Shown in pieces: positions 25,229-34,028 of a stretch of 64,000 nt of DNA (the stretch's first letter is position 1; every line of letters starts with the position of its first letter). The DNA is from Falsirhodobacter sp. alg1. Lineage in GTDB: Bacteria; Pseudomonadota; Alphaproteobacteria; Rhodobacterales; Rhodobacteraceae. A program made the translations under genes and the position numbers. Below the pieces are notes generated by a model. The model searched no databases. It saw only the letters and a list, made by a program, of their open reading frames with translations, and was not told the DNA's origin. The stretch lies in NCBI RefSeq assembly GCF_000739715.2, contig NZ_BBJC02000004.1, positions 104,323-168,322 of the forward strand, read 5' to 3'.

Positions 25229-25275
25229 CCGTCACAACGGCTTCCTGGCGTGACGGGGATACCCAACGGAGCACT
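25229..25275 (+). promoter_or_regulatory. SAM/SAH riboswitch
   Basis: The segment forms the P1 stem CCGTCA (25229-25234) / TGACGG (25251-25256) around the conserved loop CAACGGCTTCCTGGCG, and GGAGCA (25268-25273) pairs back to the CTTCC of the loop as a pseudoknot. This matches the SAM/SAH riboswitch consensus (known from Rhodobacterales, upstream of metK). The GGAG is also the metK ribosome-binding site, eight bases before the ATG, so ligand binding should block translation initiation. Confidence 0.93.
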
Positions 25276-25280
25276 TCCCC

Positions 25281-26447
25281 ATGTCGCGTAAAGACTACAT
25301 TTTTACATCCGAATCTGTGTCGGAGGGCCACCCCGATAAGGTTTGCGACCGCATTTCCGATGCGATCCTCGATGCCTTCCTGACGCAGGAGCCGATGGCA
25401 CGCGTTGCCTGCGAAACCTTTGCCACCACCAATCAGGTGGTCGTGGGGGGTGAGGTCGGCCTGTCCGATCCGGTTCTTCTGGATGAATATATGGGCCGTA
25501 TCGAGGGCATTGTCCGCGACTGCGTCAAGGATATCGGGTACGAACAGGACAAGTTCCACTGGAACACCCTGAATGTCCTGAACCTGCTGCACCCGCAATC
25601 CGCCCATATCTCCCAAGGGGTCGACCGGGACGGTGCGGGCGATCAGGGCATCATGTTCGGCCATGCGATCAACGAGACGGACGCGCTTATGCCCGCGCCG
25701 ATCCATTATTCCCATGCCATCCTTCGCCGCCTGGCCGAAGCGCGGAAATCGGGGGCCGAGCCGACGCTGGGGCCGGATGCAAAATCGCAGCTTTCGTTGC
25801 GCTACGAGAATGGCAAACCGGTCGAGGTCACGTCGCTGGTGCTTTCGACCCAGCATCTGCATGAACACCAGACGTCGGACGATATTCGCGGCATCATCGA
25901 ACCCTATATCCGCGAAGTGCTGCCCGCAGGCTGGCTGACCGACAAGACCGAATGGTGGGTGAACCCCACGGGTACGTTCGTCATCGGCGGACCGGATGGC
26001 GATGCGGGGCTGACTGGCCGCAAGATCATCGTGGATACCTATGGCGGTGCGGCACCGCATGGCGGCGGCGCATTCTCGGGCAAGGATCCGACCAAGGTTG
26101 ACCGGTCGGCCGCTTATGCGGCACGCTATCTTGCGAAGAACGTCGTTGCGGCAGGCTTGGCCGAGCGGTGCACGATCCAGATTTCCTATGCGATCGGTGT
26201 GGCAAAGCCGCTTTCGGTCTATGTGGATACCTATGGCACCGGCAGTGTCGATCCGGCGGCAATCGAGGCGGCCATTCCGCGTGTGATGGATCTGTCGCCC
26301 CGCGGCATCCGTGAGCATCTGGAACTGAACCGTCCGATCTATGCGCGTACGGCGGCCTATGGCCACTTCGGCCGTGCCCCCGAAGCCGATGGCGGCTTCA
26401 GCTGGGAACGGACCGACCTGGCAAAGGCGCTGGCTGCGGCATTGTAA
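25281..26447 (+). CDS. metK: S-adenosylmethionine synthetase
   Basis: The 388-residue product makes SAM from ATP and methionine. Diagnostic motifs are [16 protein letters not shown] near the N-terminus, [12 protein letters not shown], and the phosphate loop [19 protein letters not shown]. Length is normal. Its ribosome site is part of the SAM/SAH riboswitch, giving feedback control by the product. An intrinsic terminator follows, so ptsN downstream is probably transcribed partly on its own. Confidence 0.98.
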   Translation: MSRKDYIFTSESVSEGHPDKVCDRISDAILDAFLTQEPMARVACETFATTNQVVVGGEVGLSDPVLLDEYMGRIEGIVRDCVKDIGYEQDKFHWNTLNVLNLLHPQSAHISQGVDRDGAGDQGIMFGHAINETDALMPAPIHYSHAILRRLAEARKSGAEPTLGPDAKSQLSLRYENGKPVEVTSLVLSTQHLHEHQTSDDIRGIIEPYIREVLPAGWLTDKTEWWVNPTGTFVIGGPDGDAGLTGRKIIVDTYGGAAPHGGGAFSGKDPTKVDRSAAYAARYLAKNVVAAGLAERCTIQISYAIGVAKPLSVYVDTYGTGSVDPAAIEAAIPRVMDLSPRGIREHLELNRPIYARTAAYGHFGRAPEADGGFSWERTDLAKALAAAL

Positions 26448-26473
26448 AAAGCACGAACCTTCGGGGGCGTGGT

Positions 26474-26502
26474 GCAGGACCGGGGATACCGGTCCTGCTT
26501 TC
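26474..26502 (+). terminator. intrinsic terminator after metK
   Basis: Ten-base perfect stem GCAGGACCGG / CCGGTCCTGC with loop GGATA, then TTTCATTT. It lies 26 bases after metK and 20 bases before ptsN. Confidence 0.75.
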
Positions 26503-26521
26503 ATTTCAAAGCAGGTTTTTC

Positions 26522-27004
26522 ATGCAACGAGCTGACTTCATCCAACCAGACGGGCTGATCCTTGATTTTGCAGCGGACAGCAAGGACGCTTTGTTGCGCC
26601 ATCTTGCCGACCGCGTGGCCGAGGCGCGGGGCGTGGATGCGGAACAGTTGTTCAAGAAGCTGGCCAAACGAGAGAAGCTGGGCTCCACGGGAATCGGCGG
26701 CGGTGTTGCCCTGCCGCATTGTCCCTGTCCGGGGGTGCAGACACCTGCAATCGTTTTTGCCCGGCTGAAGCCTGCGATCGATTTTCAGGCCGTCGATGGC
26801 AAGAAGGTGGATCTGGTTCTGATGATCATCCTGCCGACGGAAAACCCGGCGCAACATCTGCCGGTCCTTTCCATGGCGGCACGCGTGTTCCGGCAGGAGG
26901 ATGCGGTCAAAGCCTTGCGCAAGACGAATGATGTGGATGAAATATCGTCCATCTTCTCTCGGGCGCTGACGGCCGCTGTAGAAGAAAAACGGCTGGAGTC
27001 CTGA
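26522..27004 (+). CDS. ptsN: PTS EIIA-Ntr-type nitrogen regulatory protein
   Basis: The 160-residue product is an EIIA domain of the fructose/Ntr family. The phosphorylatable His66 sits in GVALPHCPC, after GSTGIGG. EIIA-Ntr takes phosphate from NPr as part of the regulatory PTS and modulates potassium, nitrogen and carbon control. This copy is unusual in lying between metK and trmD and not near rpoN/hpf, and its ALPHCPCPG differs from the usual AIPHGRL, so it may be a second, specialised EIIA. The start is the ATG at 26522, just after the terminator stem. Confidence 0.85.
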   Translation: MQRADFIQPDGLILDFAADSKDALLRHLADRVAEARGVDAEQLFKKLAKREKLGSTGIGGGVALPHCPCPGVQTPAIVFARLKPAIDFQAVDGKKVDLVLMIILPTENPAQHLPVLSMAARVFRQEDAVKALRKTNDVDEISSIFSRALTAAVEEKRLES

Positions 27005-27006
27005 TC

Positions 27007-27822
27007 GTGACCGATACACCCCCCCTCAAATCCCACGGCCGTTTATCCATCAGCGCCTCGGCAAAGCCGCGGGATCTGATGGCGGACATGCGCGTCGTGG
27101 GGGCTTGGCGTGCCACGCTGGTGACCCTGTTCCCAGAGGCGTTTCCAGGAATACTGGGCCTTTCGCTGACCGGAAAGGCGCTGGAGCTGGGCCTTTGGGC
27201 GCTGGACACGGTGGATCTGCGGACCTTCGGTGAGGGGCGTCACCGCAATGTGGATGACACACCTGCAGGGGGCGGGGCAGGGATGGTTCTGCGCCCCGAT
27301 GTCGTCTCTCGCGCTTTGGACGCGGCGATCGAGGGGGCCCCGAAGGGCGCGCCGCTTGTCTATCTGTCACCCCGCGGCAAGCGGTTCGATCAGGCCATGG
27401 CACAGCGCTGGTCAGAAGGGCCGGGCATCACCCTGCTGTGCGGCCGGTTCGAGGGCGTGGACCAGCGGGTGATCGACCATTACGGCATCGAAGAGGTGTC
27501 GCTGGGTGATTTCGTCTTGACGGGTGGCGAGATTGCTGCGCAGGCCTTGATCGATGCGACGGTTCGTCTTATACCGCGCGTCATCGGGAATCATGCGTCG
27601 ACCGAAGAGGAGTCCTTTTCGGACGGTCTTCTTGAGTTTCCACACTATACCAAACCTTCGGTCTGGCAGGGCCGCGAGATACCGGAAGTGCTTCTGTCCG
27701 GACATCACGCGAATATATCCCGTTGGCGGAAGGACGCGGCCGAAAGGCTGACAAAGGAACGCAGGCCTGATCTCTGGCGGGCTTACTGTGCGGCGCATGG
27801 TAGGGACCCGGGCGAAGACTGA
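27007..27822 (+). CDS. trmD: tRNA (guanine-37-N1)-methyltransferase
   Basis: The 271-residue product begins at a GTG (27007) two bases after ptsN. An N-terminal extension of about 36 residues precedes the usual start of the SPOUT domain ([13 protein letters not shown]). The knotted SAM site is shown by [17 protein letters not shown] and [13 protein letters not shown], and the C-terminal tRNA-binding part by [20 protein letters not shown]. It methylates G37 in tRNAs with GG at 36-37. It is followed by rplS and rpmE, part of a common ribosomal block. Confidence 0.96.
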   Translation: MTDTPPLKSHGRLSISASAKPRDLMADMRVVGAWRATLVTLFPEAFPGILGLSLTGKALELGLWALDTVDLRTFGEGRHRNVDDTPAGGGAGMVLRPDVVSRALDAAIEGAPKGAPLVYLSPRGKRFDQAMAQRWSEGPGITLLCGRFEGVDQRVIDHYGIEEVSLGDFVLTGGEIAAQALIDATVRLIPRVIGNHASTEEESFSDGLLEFPHYTKPSVWQGREIPEVLLSGHHANISRWRKDAAERLTKERRPDLWRAYCAAHGRDPGED

Positions 27823-27880
27823 GAGCAATGAGGCGGCACCAACTTCGTGGAACAAACCACGGGCACAGAAAGGATATGCG

Positions 27881-28252
27881 ATGAACCTTATCGCGCAGAT
27901 CGAGGCGGAACAGATCGCCGAACTCGGCAAGACCATTCCGGATTTCAAAGCGGGTGACACCATCCGTGTTGGCTACAAGGTAACCGAGGGCACCCGCTCG
28001 CGTGTGCAGGCCTACGAAGGCGTTTGCATCTCGCGCAAGGGCGGCGCTACGGTTGCTGCATCGTTTACCGTACGCAAGATTTCGTTCGGTGAAGGCGTGG
28101 AACGTGTATTCCCCCTTTACTCGACGAACATCGAGACGATCGAGGTTGTTCGTCGTGGCCGTGTTCGCCGCGCCAAACTGTACTACCTCCGCTCGCGTCG
28201 TGGTAAATCGGCACGTATTGCCGAAGACACCAATTACAAAGCCAAAGCCTGA
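27881..28252 (+). CDS. rplS: 50S ribosomal protein L19
   Basis: The product is 123 residues from the ATG at 27881 (AGAAAGGATA upstream). It has the L19 pattern: N-terminal [20 protein letters not shown], the PGDTIRV-like [13 protein letters not shown] and the basic C-terminal [21 protein letters not shown]19 sits at the 30S-50S interface. It lies 58 bases after trmD and 11 before rpmE. Confidence 0.98.
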   Translation: MNLIAQIEAEQIAELGKTIPDFKAGDTIRVGYKVTEGTRSRVQAYEGVCISRKGGATVAASFTVRKISFGEGVERVFPLYSTNIETIEVVRRGRVRRAKLYYLRSRRGKSARIAEDTNYKAKA

Positions 28253-28263
28253 GGATTGGACCG

Positions 28264-28485
28264 ATGAAAAAAGAGACCCATCCCGACTACCACATGATCA
28301 GCGTGAAGATGACCGACGGTACCGTTTACCAGGTCCACTCCACCTGGGGCAAAGACGGCGACCAGATGGCGCTGGACATCGACCCGCTTGCGCACCCGGC
28401 ATGGACCGGCGGCAACGCCCGTCTGATGGACACCGGCGGCCGTGTGTCGAAGTTCAAAAACAAATACTCCGGTCTCGGTTTCTGA
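28264..28485 (+). CDS. rpmE: 50S ribosomal protein L31, zinc-free form
   Basis: The 73-residue product begins [20 protein letters not shown] and ends [16 protein letters not shown], the L31 pattern. It has no cysteine, so it is the C-minus form that does not bind zinc. It ends the trmD-rplS-rpmE block and is followed by a strong terminator. Confidence 0.96.
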   Translation: MKKETHPDYHMISVKMTDGTVYQVHSTWGKDGDQMALDIDPLAHPAWTGGNARLMDTGGRVSKFKNKYSGLGF

Positions 28486-28510
28486 GACTGCCGATCTCCG
28501 GATCGGGAAG

Positions 28511-28536
28511 GGGGCGCGGGAAACCGCGCCCCTTTT
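28511..28536 (+). terminator. intrinsic terminator after rpmE
   Basis: Nine-base stem GGGGCGCGG / CCGCGCCCC with a GAAA tetraloop and TTTT, 25 bases after rpmE. Confidence 0.9.
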
Positions 28537-28624
28537 GCATTGCCGGGTACAGTTCTTTCCCATGCCTCTTGCGTGATGGTGCGTCAGCCGTTAGCGAAAA
28601 TGTGATGGCAGAGGGGGCGGTTGC

Positions 28625-29434
28625 GTGGCGCATATCATTGTCGTGGGCAACGAAAAGGGCGGGTCGGGCAAATCGACCACCTGCATGCATGTGGCAACCG
28701 CATTGGTGCGTATGGGCCATCGTGTCGGCGCACTGGATCTGGATGTCCGCCAGCGCAGCTTTGGCCGCTATACCGAGAACCGCGCCGCCTTTCTGAAGCG
28801 GGCCGAGATCGATCTGCCCAGCCCGCATTACCTTGTCCTGCCCGAAGTGGACGAGGCGGCATTGGCTCCGGGCGAGAATGTCATGGATCGCCGGCTGGCC
28901 GAGGGTGTGGCGCAACTGGAACCGGTTTCGGATTTCATCCTGATCGACTGCCCCGGATCGCATACACGGCTGAGCCAGGTGGCGCATACGCTGGCCGATA
29001 CGCTGATTACCCCCCTGAATGACAGTTTTGTCGATTTCGACCTTCTGGCGCGGATCGATACGGAAACCGGTAAGGTGATCGGTCCGTCGATCTATTCCGA
29101 GATGGTGTGGAATGCGCGGCAGATGCGGGCGCAGGCGGGGTTGAAGCCCATCGACTGGATCGTCTTGCGCAACCGCCTGGGGGCGCAGCAGATGCATAAC
29201 AAGAAAAAGGTCGGCGCCGCGCTGGAGGATCTGGCCCGCCGCATCGGCTTTCGCGTAGCCCCCGGCTTTTCCGAGCGGGTAATTTTCCGCGAGCTGTTTC
29301 CACGCGGTCTGACGCTGCTGGATCTGAAGGATATGGGGGTGGAGAACCTTAATATGTCCAACCTCGCCGCCCGTCAGGAGGTCCGCGATCTGGTCGGGGA
29401 ATTGCAGCTTCCGGGTGTGACCGTTACGTTCTAG
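28625..29434 (+). CDS. mipZ: division plane positioning ATPase MipZ
   Basis: The 269-residue product starts at a GTG (28625). It is a ParA/MinD-type ATPase with the deviant Walker A GNEKGGSGKSTT (residues 8-19) and a Walker B-like FILIDCPGS. LDLDVRQRSFGRYTENR and the region around MVWNARQMRAQAGLKPIDW are typical of MipZ, which binds ParB at the origin and inhibits FtsZ away from midcell in alphaproteobacteria. It is a single gene, converging on an ArsR regulator with an 11-base overlap. Confidence 0.95.
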   Translation: MAHIIVVGNEKGGSGKSTTCMHVATALVRMGHRVGALDLDVRQRSFGRYTENRAAFLKRAEIDLPSPHYLVLPEVDEAALAPGENVMDRRLAEGVAQLEPVSDFILIDCPGSHTRLSQVAHTLADTLITPLNDSFVDFDLLARIDTETGKVIGPSIYSEMVWNARQMRAQAGLKPIDWIVLRNRLGAQQMHNKKKVGAALEDLARRIGFRVAPGFSERVIFRELFPRGLTLLDLKDMGVENLNMSNLAARQEVRDLVGELQLPGVTVTF

Positions 29435-29807
29435 ACAATGCCTGGGCAAGGAAGCGTTCAAAGTCGTCCAGATCGACCGGCTCGAACTGCCCGAAGCCCT
29501 GCATCCAGACCGAGGCCGCCCGCAACGCATCCGGCTCCAGCTTGCACCATCGCAGACGTCCGCGTTTTTCCTGGCTGATCAGACCTGCCTCTGCCAGTAC
29601 GGCAAGGTGCTTCGAGATTGCCGCCAGCGACATGGAAAAGGGCGCCGCCACATCTGTGACGGCCATGTCATCCTCCAGCAGCATCGCCAGAATCGCCCGA
29701 CGTGTCGGATCGGCAAGGGCGGCAAAGACATGGTCAAGCGAGGGGATCATGCCCGTATTTGCGCTGTGGATACCCTCTTGGTCAACCAAGGGGTTTAGCA
29801 TCGCCAC
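29424..29807 (-). CDS. ArsR/SmtB-fold transcriptional regulator
   Basis: The 127-residue product is a small winged-helix protein: DHVFAALADPTRRAILAMLL, recognition helix MSLAAISKHLAVLAEAGLIS and wing RGRLRWCKLEPD. The metal motif ELCVCDL is absent, so it belongs to the non-metal group often associated with SRPBCC/AHSA1 partners, although no such partner is next to it. The start is a GTG at 29807 or the ATG at 29801. The AT-rich inverted repeat at 29846-29872 lies just upstream and may be its operator. Confidence 0.82.
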   Translation of the reverse strand: MAMLNPLVDQEGIHSANTGMIPSLDHVFAALADPTRRAILAMLLEDDMAVTDVAAPFSMSLAAISKHLAVLAEAGLISQEKRGRLRWCKLEPDALRAASVWMQGFGQFEPVDLDDFERFLAQALSRT

Positions 29808-29845
29808 TGTTCATGCCCTGCGACAAAGCGGCGCGTGAGGGCGCT

Positions 29846-29872
29846 TATGTATAAATATGTATACTTTACATA
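29846..29872. promoter_or_regulatory. AT-rich inverted repeat, candidate operator
   Basis: TATGTA and TACATA arms separated by 15 bases, with an inner GTATAC palindrome, lie between the ArsR gene and the atp operon. The composition and position fit an autoregulatory ArsR site. Confidence 0.45.
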
Positions 29873-29896
29873 GTTTTGCACGATTTCTCGCGTTGC

Positions 29897-29925
29897 TTGA
29901 CTTAATAGGCGCGCGCAAGTAGCAC
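29897..29925 (+). promoter_or_regulatory. candidate promoter of the atp F0 operon
   Basis: TTGACT (29897-29902), a 17-base spacer and TAGCAC (29920-29925) precede atpI by 27 bases. The -35 is strong and the -10 is poor, as often seen for housekeeping promoters in this group. Confidence 0.5.
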
Positions 29926-29952
29926 TCTCGTAACTGTGAAAGGGACGTGCTC

Positions 29953-30288
29953 ATGGCCGACGAACCCGACACCGAGCGTATGCGGGCCTTTGAGGCCCGC
30001 CTTGCGAAGGTAAGGAAGTCGACAGAGCCGAAGCGATCCGGTGCAACGGGTGAGGCACTATCGGCGGGTGAGGTCGGTTGGCGCATGGTGACAGAGCTTG
30101 TCGCCGGATTGCTGATCGGGTTCGGGATCGGATATGGCCTTGATGTGCTGTTCGGTACATTGCCGCTGTTCCTGGTGATCTTCACGCTGCTTGGCTTTGT
30201 TGCCGGGGTGCGGACCATGATGCGGACTGCCAGCGCTGTGCAGGCCAGTCAGACGGCGGATGCGTCCGCCCCGAAGGAAGGAAACTGA
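29953..30288 (+). CDS. atpI: ATP synthase protein I
   Basis: The product is 111 residues from the ATG at 29953 (AAGGGA upstream). A charged N-terminal region (ERMRAFEARLAKVRKSTEPK) is followed by two membrane helices (MVTELVAGLLIGFGIGYGLD and PLFLVIFTLLGFVAGV). AtpI assists assembly of the c-ring and may affect magnesium supply; it is not part of the mature enzyme. It is first in the F0 operon, three bases before atpB. Confidence 0.92.
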   Translation: MADEPDTERMRAFEARLAKVRKSTEPKRSGATGEALSAGEVGWRMVTELVAGLLIGFGIGYGLDVLFGTLPLFLVIFTLLGFVAGVRTMMRTASAVQASQTADASAPKEGN

Positions 30289-30291
30289 AGC

Positions 30292-31044
30292 GTGGCGACG
30301 GGAACGGAGAGCACAGGGTTCGCAATTCATCCGATGGACCAATTCGTGGTTCGTCCGCTGTTCAGCGATGCCCCGATCCAATGGTACACGGTGACGAACG
30401 TCACGCTGTGGCTGGCGATCGCCGTCTTGTGTGTTCTGGCGCTGATGGTGTTCGGCACCAACCGCCGCGCCATGATTCCTTGCCGCAGCCAGTCCCTGGC
30501 CGAACTGGCCTATGGGATGGTGTACAACATGGTTGAGGAAGTGACGGGCCGCGAAGGCATCAAGTACTTCCCCTATGTCATGACATTGTTCCTCTTCGTT
30601 CTGTTCGCGAACCTTCTTGGCCTGATCCCGGCGTCCTTCACCACCACCAGCCATGTGGCCGTGACCGCAACGCTGGCCCTGATCGTGTTTCTGAGCGTGA
30701 CCATTCTCGGTTTCGTCAACAAGGGGCCGGGCTTCCTGAAGATGTTCTGGGTTGAATCGGCGCCGCTGCCAGTCCGTCCGGTTCTGGCCGTGATCGAGCT
30801 GATTTCCTACTTCGTGCGCCCTGTCAGCCATTCCATTCGTCTGGCGGGCAACCTGATGGCGGGCCACGCGGTTCTCAAGGTGTTTGCCGGCTTTGCCTCC
30901 ATGGCGATCATTTCGCCCGTGGCCGTCGGCGCCGTGACAGCAATCTACGGGCTTGAAACGCTTGTGGCTGTTGTCCAGGCCTATGTCTTTACCATTCTGA
31001 CCTGTGTTTATCTGCGTGATGCAGTGGGTGAAAACCACCACTAA
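30292..31044 (+). CDS. atpB: ATP synthase F0 subunit a
   Basis: The 250-residue product starts at a GTG. It has five to six membrane helices, with the essential arginine in [16 protein letters not shown] and the conserved [12 protein letters not shown] before it. Together with the c-ring it forms the proton path. F1 genes are not in the window, as is normal for Rhodobacterales where F0 and F1 operons are separate. Confidence 0.97.
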   Translation: MATGTESTGFAIHPMDQFVVRPLFSDAPIQWYTVTNVTLWLAIAVLCVLALMVFGTNRRAMIPCRSQSLAELAYGMVYNMVEEVTGREGIKYFPYVMTLFLFVLFANLLGLIPASFTTTSHVAVTATLALIVFLSVTILGFVNKGPGFLKMFWVESAPLPVRPVLAVIELISYFVRPVSHSIRLAGNLMAGHAVLKVFAGFASMAIISPVAVGAVTAIYGLETLVAVVQAYVFTILTCVYLRDAVGENHH

Positions 31045-31092
31045 CGCCGGTCCTTTCTTAACCCCTATTCCAAAATCTCAAGGAGAACGATC

Positions 31093-31329
31093 ATGGAAGG
31101 CGATATCGCACTAATGGGCGCATACATCGGTGCTGGTCTGGCCGCTATCGGCTGTGGCGCAGCAGGTATCGGTGTGGGCCACATCGCAGGCAACTTCCTG
31201 TCGGGCGCTCTGCGTAACCCGTCGGCAGCTGCTTCGCAAATGGCGAACCTCTTCGTCGGCATCGCGTTTGCCGAAGCTCTGGGCATCTTCGCGTTCCTTA
31301 TCGCGCTGCTGCTGATGTTCGCGGTTTAA
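31093..31329 (+). CDS. atpE: ATP synthase F0 subunit c
   Basis: The 78-residue product is a helical hairpin with the glycine-rich first helix ([20 protein letters not shown]), polar loop (LRNPSAA) and the proton-carrying Glu61 in the second helix ([11 protein letters not shown]). No sodium-type ligand pattern is obvious. AAGGAGAACG precedes its ATG, a strong site in keeping with the high copy number of c. A hairpin follows at 31352-31381. Confidence 0.98.
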   Translation: MEGDIALMGAYIGAGLAAIGCGAAGIGVGHIAGNFLSGALRNPSAAASQMANLFVGIAFAEALGIFAFLIALLLMFAV

Positions 31330-31351
31330 TCCACGACGCATACGATCTTTG

Positions 31352-31381
31352 GGCCGGAGGGGTGATTGTGCCCCTCCGGCC
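31352..31381 (+). terminator. stem-loop between atpE and the b' gene
   Basis: Perfect 11-base stem GGCCGGAGGGG / CCCCTCCGGCC with an eight-base loop. There is no T run, so it probably acts as a partial terminator or RNA-stabilising hairpin that raises c-subunit mRNA above that of b and b'. Confidence 0.7.
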
Positions 31382-31408
31382 TGATCCTTGCCGCCGCGGA
31401 GGATAATC

Positions 31409-31951
31409 ATGGAACACGAAGTCGAAACCGTGACAGAGGCCGCTGCTGGTGACGCCCCCTATACGCAGGGCATGCCGCAGCTGAATTTTGAAAGCTGGCC
31501 GAACCAGATCTTCTGGTTGCTGGTGGCTCTTGTCGCGATCTACCTTATCCTGACGCGTATCGCGTTGCCGCGTGTGGCCTCGGTTCTGGCCGAACGTCGC
31601 GGTGCGATCACCAACGACCTGTTGGCCGCGGAAGAACTGAAGCTGAAAGCAAAATCTGCCGAAGCGGCCTATAACGCGGCGCTTGCCAAAGCGCGCGAAG
31701 AGGCAGCGGAAATCATTGCAGCGGCAAAGCGTGCTATGGATGCGGATCTGGCGGCTGCGATTGCAGAAGCCGATCGTGAAATCAGCAAGCGCACCGCAGC
31801 ATCCGAGGCACGTATCAACGAGATCCATGCAGGTATGCGTGAAAGCGTGACAGAAGTCGCGACCGACACCGCATCCGCATTGGTTGCAGCGCTTGGCGGG
31901 CAGGCGGACGACTCCGTCAAGGCCGCTGTCGCTGCCCATGTGAAAGGGTAA
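31409..31951 (+). CDS. atpG: ATP synthase F0 subunit b'
   Basis: The product is 180 residues from the ATG at 31409 (GGAGG upstream). One membrane helix ([20 protein letters not shown]) follows an N-terminal tail, then a long charged coiled coil. The tail ([18 protein letters not shown]) is typical of the b' form found in photosynthetic and alphaproteobacterial lineages, where b and b' pair in the peripheral stalk. The symbol for b' varies (atpG, atpX, atpF2). Confidence 0.93.
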   Translation: MEHEVETVTEAAAGDAPYTQGMPQLNFESWPNQIFWLLVALVAIYLILTRIALPRVASVLAERRGAITNDLLAAEELKLKAKSAEAAYNAALAKAREEAAEIIAAAKRAMDADLAAAIAEADREISKRTAASEARINEIHAGMRESVTEVATDTASALVAALGGQADDSVKAAVAAHVKG

Positions 31952-31955
31952 GAGG

Positions 31956-32513
31956 ATGAAAAAGCTGTCCATCGGTCTTTCCCTTCTGGCAACGCCGGCG
32001 CTGGCCGCGGGCCCGCATCCGTTCTTCTCGTTGTACAACACCAACCTGATCGTCGGCATCGCGTTTCTGCTGTTTCTGGCCATTCTGGTCTGGGCCAAGG
32101 TTCCGCACCGTATTGCTGGCATGCTGGACAAGCGCGCCGGTGATATCCGCTCGGAACTGGATGAAGCGCGCGCGCTGCGCGAAGAGGCCAAGACCCTGCT
32201 TGCTTCGTATGAGCGCAAGCAGAAAGAGGTTATGGAGCAATCCGAACGGATTGTTGCCAAAGCCCGCCAGGATGCGACCTATGCCGCAGAGCAGGCCAAG
32301 GTGTCCTTGGAAGAGACGATTACACGTCGTGTAAAGTCTGCCGAAGACCAGATCGCTGCTGCAGAGAAATCTGCTGTCAACGAGATCCGGGAGCAGGCAA
32401 TCGAGGTTGCTGTTGCGGCCGCACGGGATGTGCTGGCCCGTCAGATGACCCCAGATGCGCGTTCGGCTTCGATCGACACGTCGCTGGATCAGGTTCAGGC
32501 AAAACTGCACTGA
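31956..32513 (+). CDS. atpF: ATP synthase F0 subunit b
   Basis: The 185-residue product has a signal-like N-terminus (MKKLSIGLSLLATPALAAGP), a membrane helix (LIVGIAFLLFLAILVWAKVP) and a long coiled coil from about residue 50 (DKRAGDIRSELDEARALREE). It forms the stalk heterodimer with b'. It is last in the operon, with an intrinsic terminator right after. Confidence 0.95.
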   Translation: MKKLSIGLSLLATPALAAGPHPFFSLYNTNLIVGIAFLLFLAILVWAKVPHRIAGMLDKRAGDIRSELDEARALREEAKTLLASYERKQKEVMEQSERIVAKARQDATYAAEQAKVSLEETITRRVKSAEDQIAAAEKSAVNEIREQAIEVAVAAARDVLARQMTPDARSASIDTSLDQVQAKLH

Positions 32514-32530
32514 TTGCTGTAGATGATTTA

Positions 32531-32562
32531 AAAAAGGCCGGTCCCTCGGGGCCGGCCTTTTT
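32531..32562. terminator. bidirectional intrinsic terminator
   Basis: AAAAAGGCCGGTCC and GGGGCCGGCCTTTTT form a long stem with a short loop, with A and T runs on either side. It can end both the atp operon (plus) and the OmpA lipoprotein gene (minus). Confidence 0.9.
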
Positions 32563-32568
32563 CGTTTG

Positions 32569-33231
32569 TTACTGGATCGGGCGGATCACGATATCCACGC
32601 GGCGGTTTTGCGCCCGGCCTGCGGCTGTATCGTTCGAGGCGATTGGCTGGCTCAGCCCTACGCCATAGGACGAGACGCGGTTCGACGGCACACCATTGCT
32701 GATCAGCGTGGAGGCGACCGCACCTGCGCGGCGTTCCGACAGGGACTGGTTGTAGGACGCGCTGCCGGTATTGTCGGTGTGACCGACAATCTGGATCGTG
32801 GAATTGGGGTACTGCATCAGGTTTTGCGAAACCGCACGCAGGTCCGAGAGCAGATCCGGGCGCAAGGATGCGCTGTCGGTGGCGAACAGGATGTCCTGCG
32901 GCATCGTCACAACCAGCTCATTGCCGTTATTCGTGATGCCGATGTTGGATGATGTGGAAGCCCGGAGGGCTGCTGCCTGTTTGTCCATCTGGGCGCCGAC
33001 TGCGCTGCCCAGGATTCCGCCTACGACTGCACCGGCGGCAATCTTGGCGCCGCGGTCGCTGCCTGATTGCGCGCCCAATGCACCGCCGATTACAGCGCCC
33101 ACGGCAGTACCCATGTTCGTACGCTGATTGGCGCTTGCGCTGGTGCCGACGCCCGTTCCGTAGGGGTCCTGACAGGCCGCAAGCGCGACAAGCGCCACGG
33201 TCGAGAGAAGGAGTGGTGCTTTGAATTTCAT
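32569..33231 (-). CDS. OmpA family lipoprotein (YiaD/Pal-like)
   Basis: The 220-residue product has a lipoprotein signal with lipobox LAAC (cysteine at 20), then a glycine-rich domain with GxxxG repeats (AVGAVIGGALGAQSGSD and AAGAVVGGILGSAVGAQM), and a C-terminal OmpA domain from about 105. Peptidoglycan-contacting residues are in VGHTDNTGSASYNQSLSERR and AGRAQNRRVDI. It would be anchored in the outer membrane and bind the cell wall. The glycine-zipper plus OmpA layout resembles YiaD. Confidence 0.9.
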   Translation of the reverse strand: MKFKAPLLLSTVALVALAACQDPYGTGVGTSASANQRTNMGTAVGAVIGGALGAQSGSDRGAKIAAGAVVGGILGSAVGAQMDKQAAALRASTSSNIGITNNGNELVVTMPQDILFATDSASLRPDLLSDLRAVSQNLMQYPNSTIQIVGHTDNTGSASYNQSLSERRAGAVASTLISNGVPSNRVSSYGVGLSQPIASNDTAAGRAQNRRVDIVIRPIQ

Positions 33232-33383
33232 TCTGTCGCCTCGTAATTCAAGGACGGGCCGATTGCCCGCGTCGTGTATATATCAACGTCATCTGGCTAT
33301 GGACAGTTCCCGTGCAGGGTCGGCGGGTTCACGCCAGCACTGCCGCGCTTGCGATGGGGCGGGGGCGCTGGCATATGGGGCGT

Positions 33384-34028
33384 ATGGCAAAACAGCTTCC
33401 CTATTCCGATGTCCACGCAATCTTCTCGCGGTTCCACGAGATTGACCCCGAACCGAAGGGGGAACTGGACTATGTGAACGCCTATACCCTGCTGGTGGCG
33501 GTTGCGCTTTCGGCGCAGGCAACGGATGTGGGGGTGAACAAGGCTACAAGGGGCCTGTTCGCGCGGGTGACCACCCCGGCCCAGATGCTTGAATTCGGCG
33601 AAGAGCGGTTGCTGGACGCGATCAAGACGATCGGCCTGTTCCGCCAGAAAGCCAAGAATGTTATGAAGATGAGCCGCATTCTGGTGGACAGTTTCGGCGG
33701 AGAGGTTCCGTCATCCCGTGCTGCGCTGCAATCGCTGCCGGGGGTGGGGCGCAAAACGGCGAATGTGGTGCTGAACATGTGGTTCCACCAGCCGGCCATG
33801 GCGGTCGATACCCATGTATTTCGCGTAGGCAACCGGACCGGCCTCGCACCCGGGCGTGATGTTGAAACCGTGGAGCGGGTTCTGGAAGACCAGCTTCCGG
33901 CCCAGTTCTCGCTTCATGCCCATCACTGGCTGATTCTCCACGGGCGTTATATCTGCCTTGCGCGGAAGCCCCGATGCGGGATCTGCCCCATTTATGAACA
34001 CTGCTCTTACGAGGAAAAGACCGCATGA
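33384..34028 (+). CDS. nth: endonuclease III
   Basis: The product is 214 residues from the ATG at 33384; the ATG at 33375 is an equal alternative. It has the HhH-GPD fold with the catalytic lysine in LPGVGRKTANVVLN, the catalytic aspartate in VDTHVFRVGNRTG, and a [4Fe-4S] loop of four cysteines in C-x6-C-x2-C-x5-C at the C-terminus. It removes oxidised pyrimidines in base excision repair. ATGA overlap couples it to the PfkB kinase gene. Confidence 0.95.
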   Translation: MAKQLPYSDVHAIFSRFHEIDPEPKGELDYVNAYTLLVAVALSAQATDVGVNKATRGLFARVTTPAQMLEFGEERLLDAIKTIGLFRQKAKNVMKMSRILVDSFGGEVPSSRAALQSLPGVGRKTANVVLNMWFHQPAMAVDTHVFRVGNRTGLAPGRDVETVERVLEDQLPAQFSLHAHHWLILHGRYICLARKPRCGICPIYEHCSYEEKTA

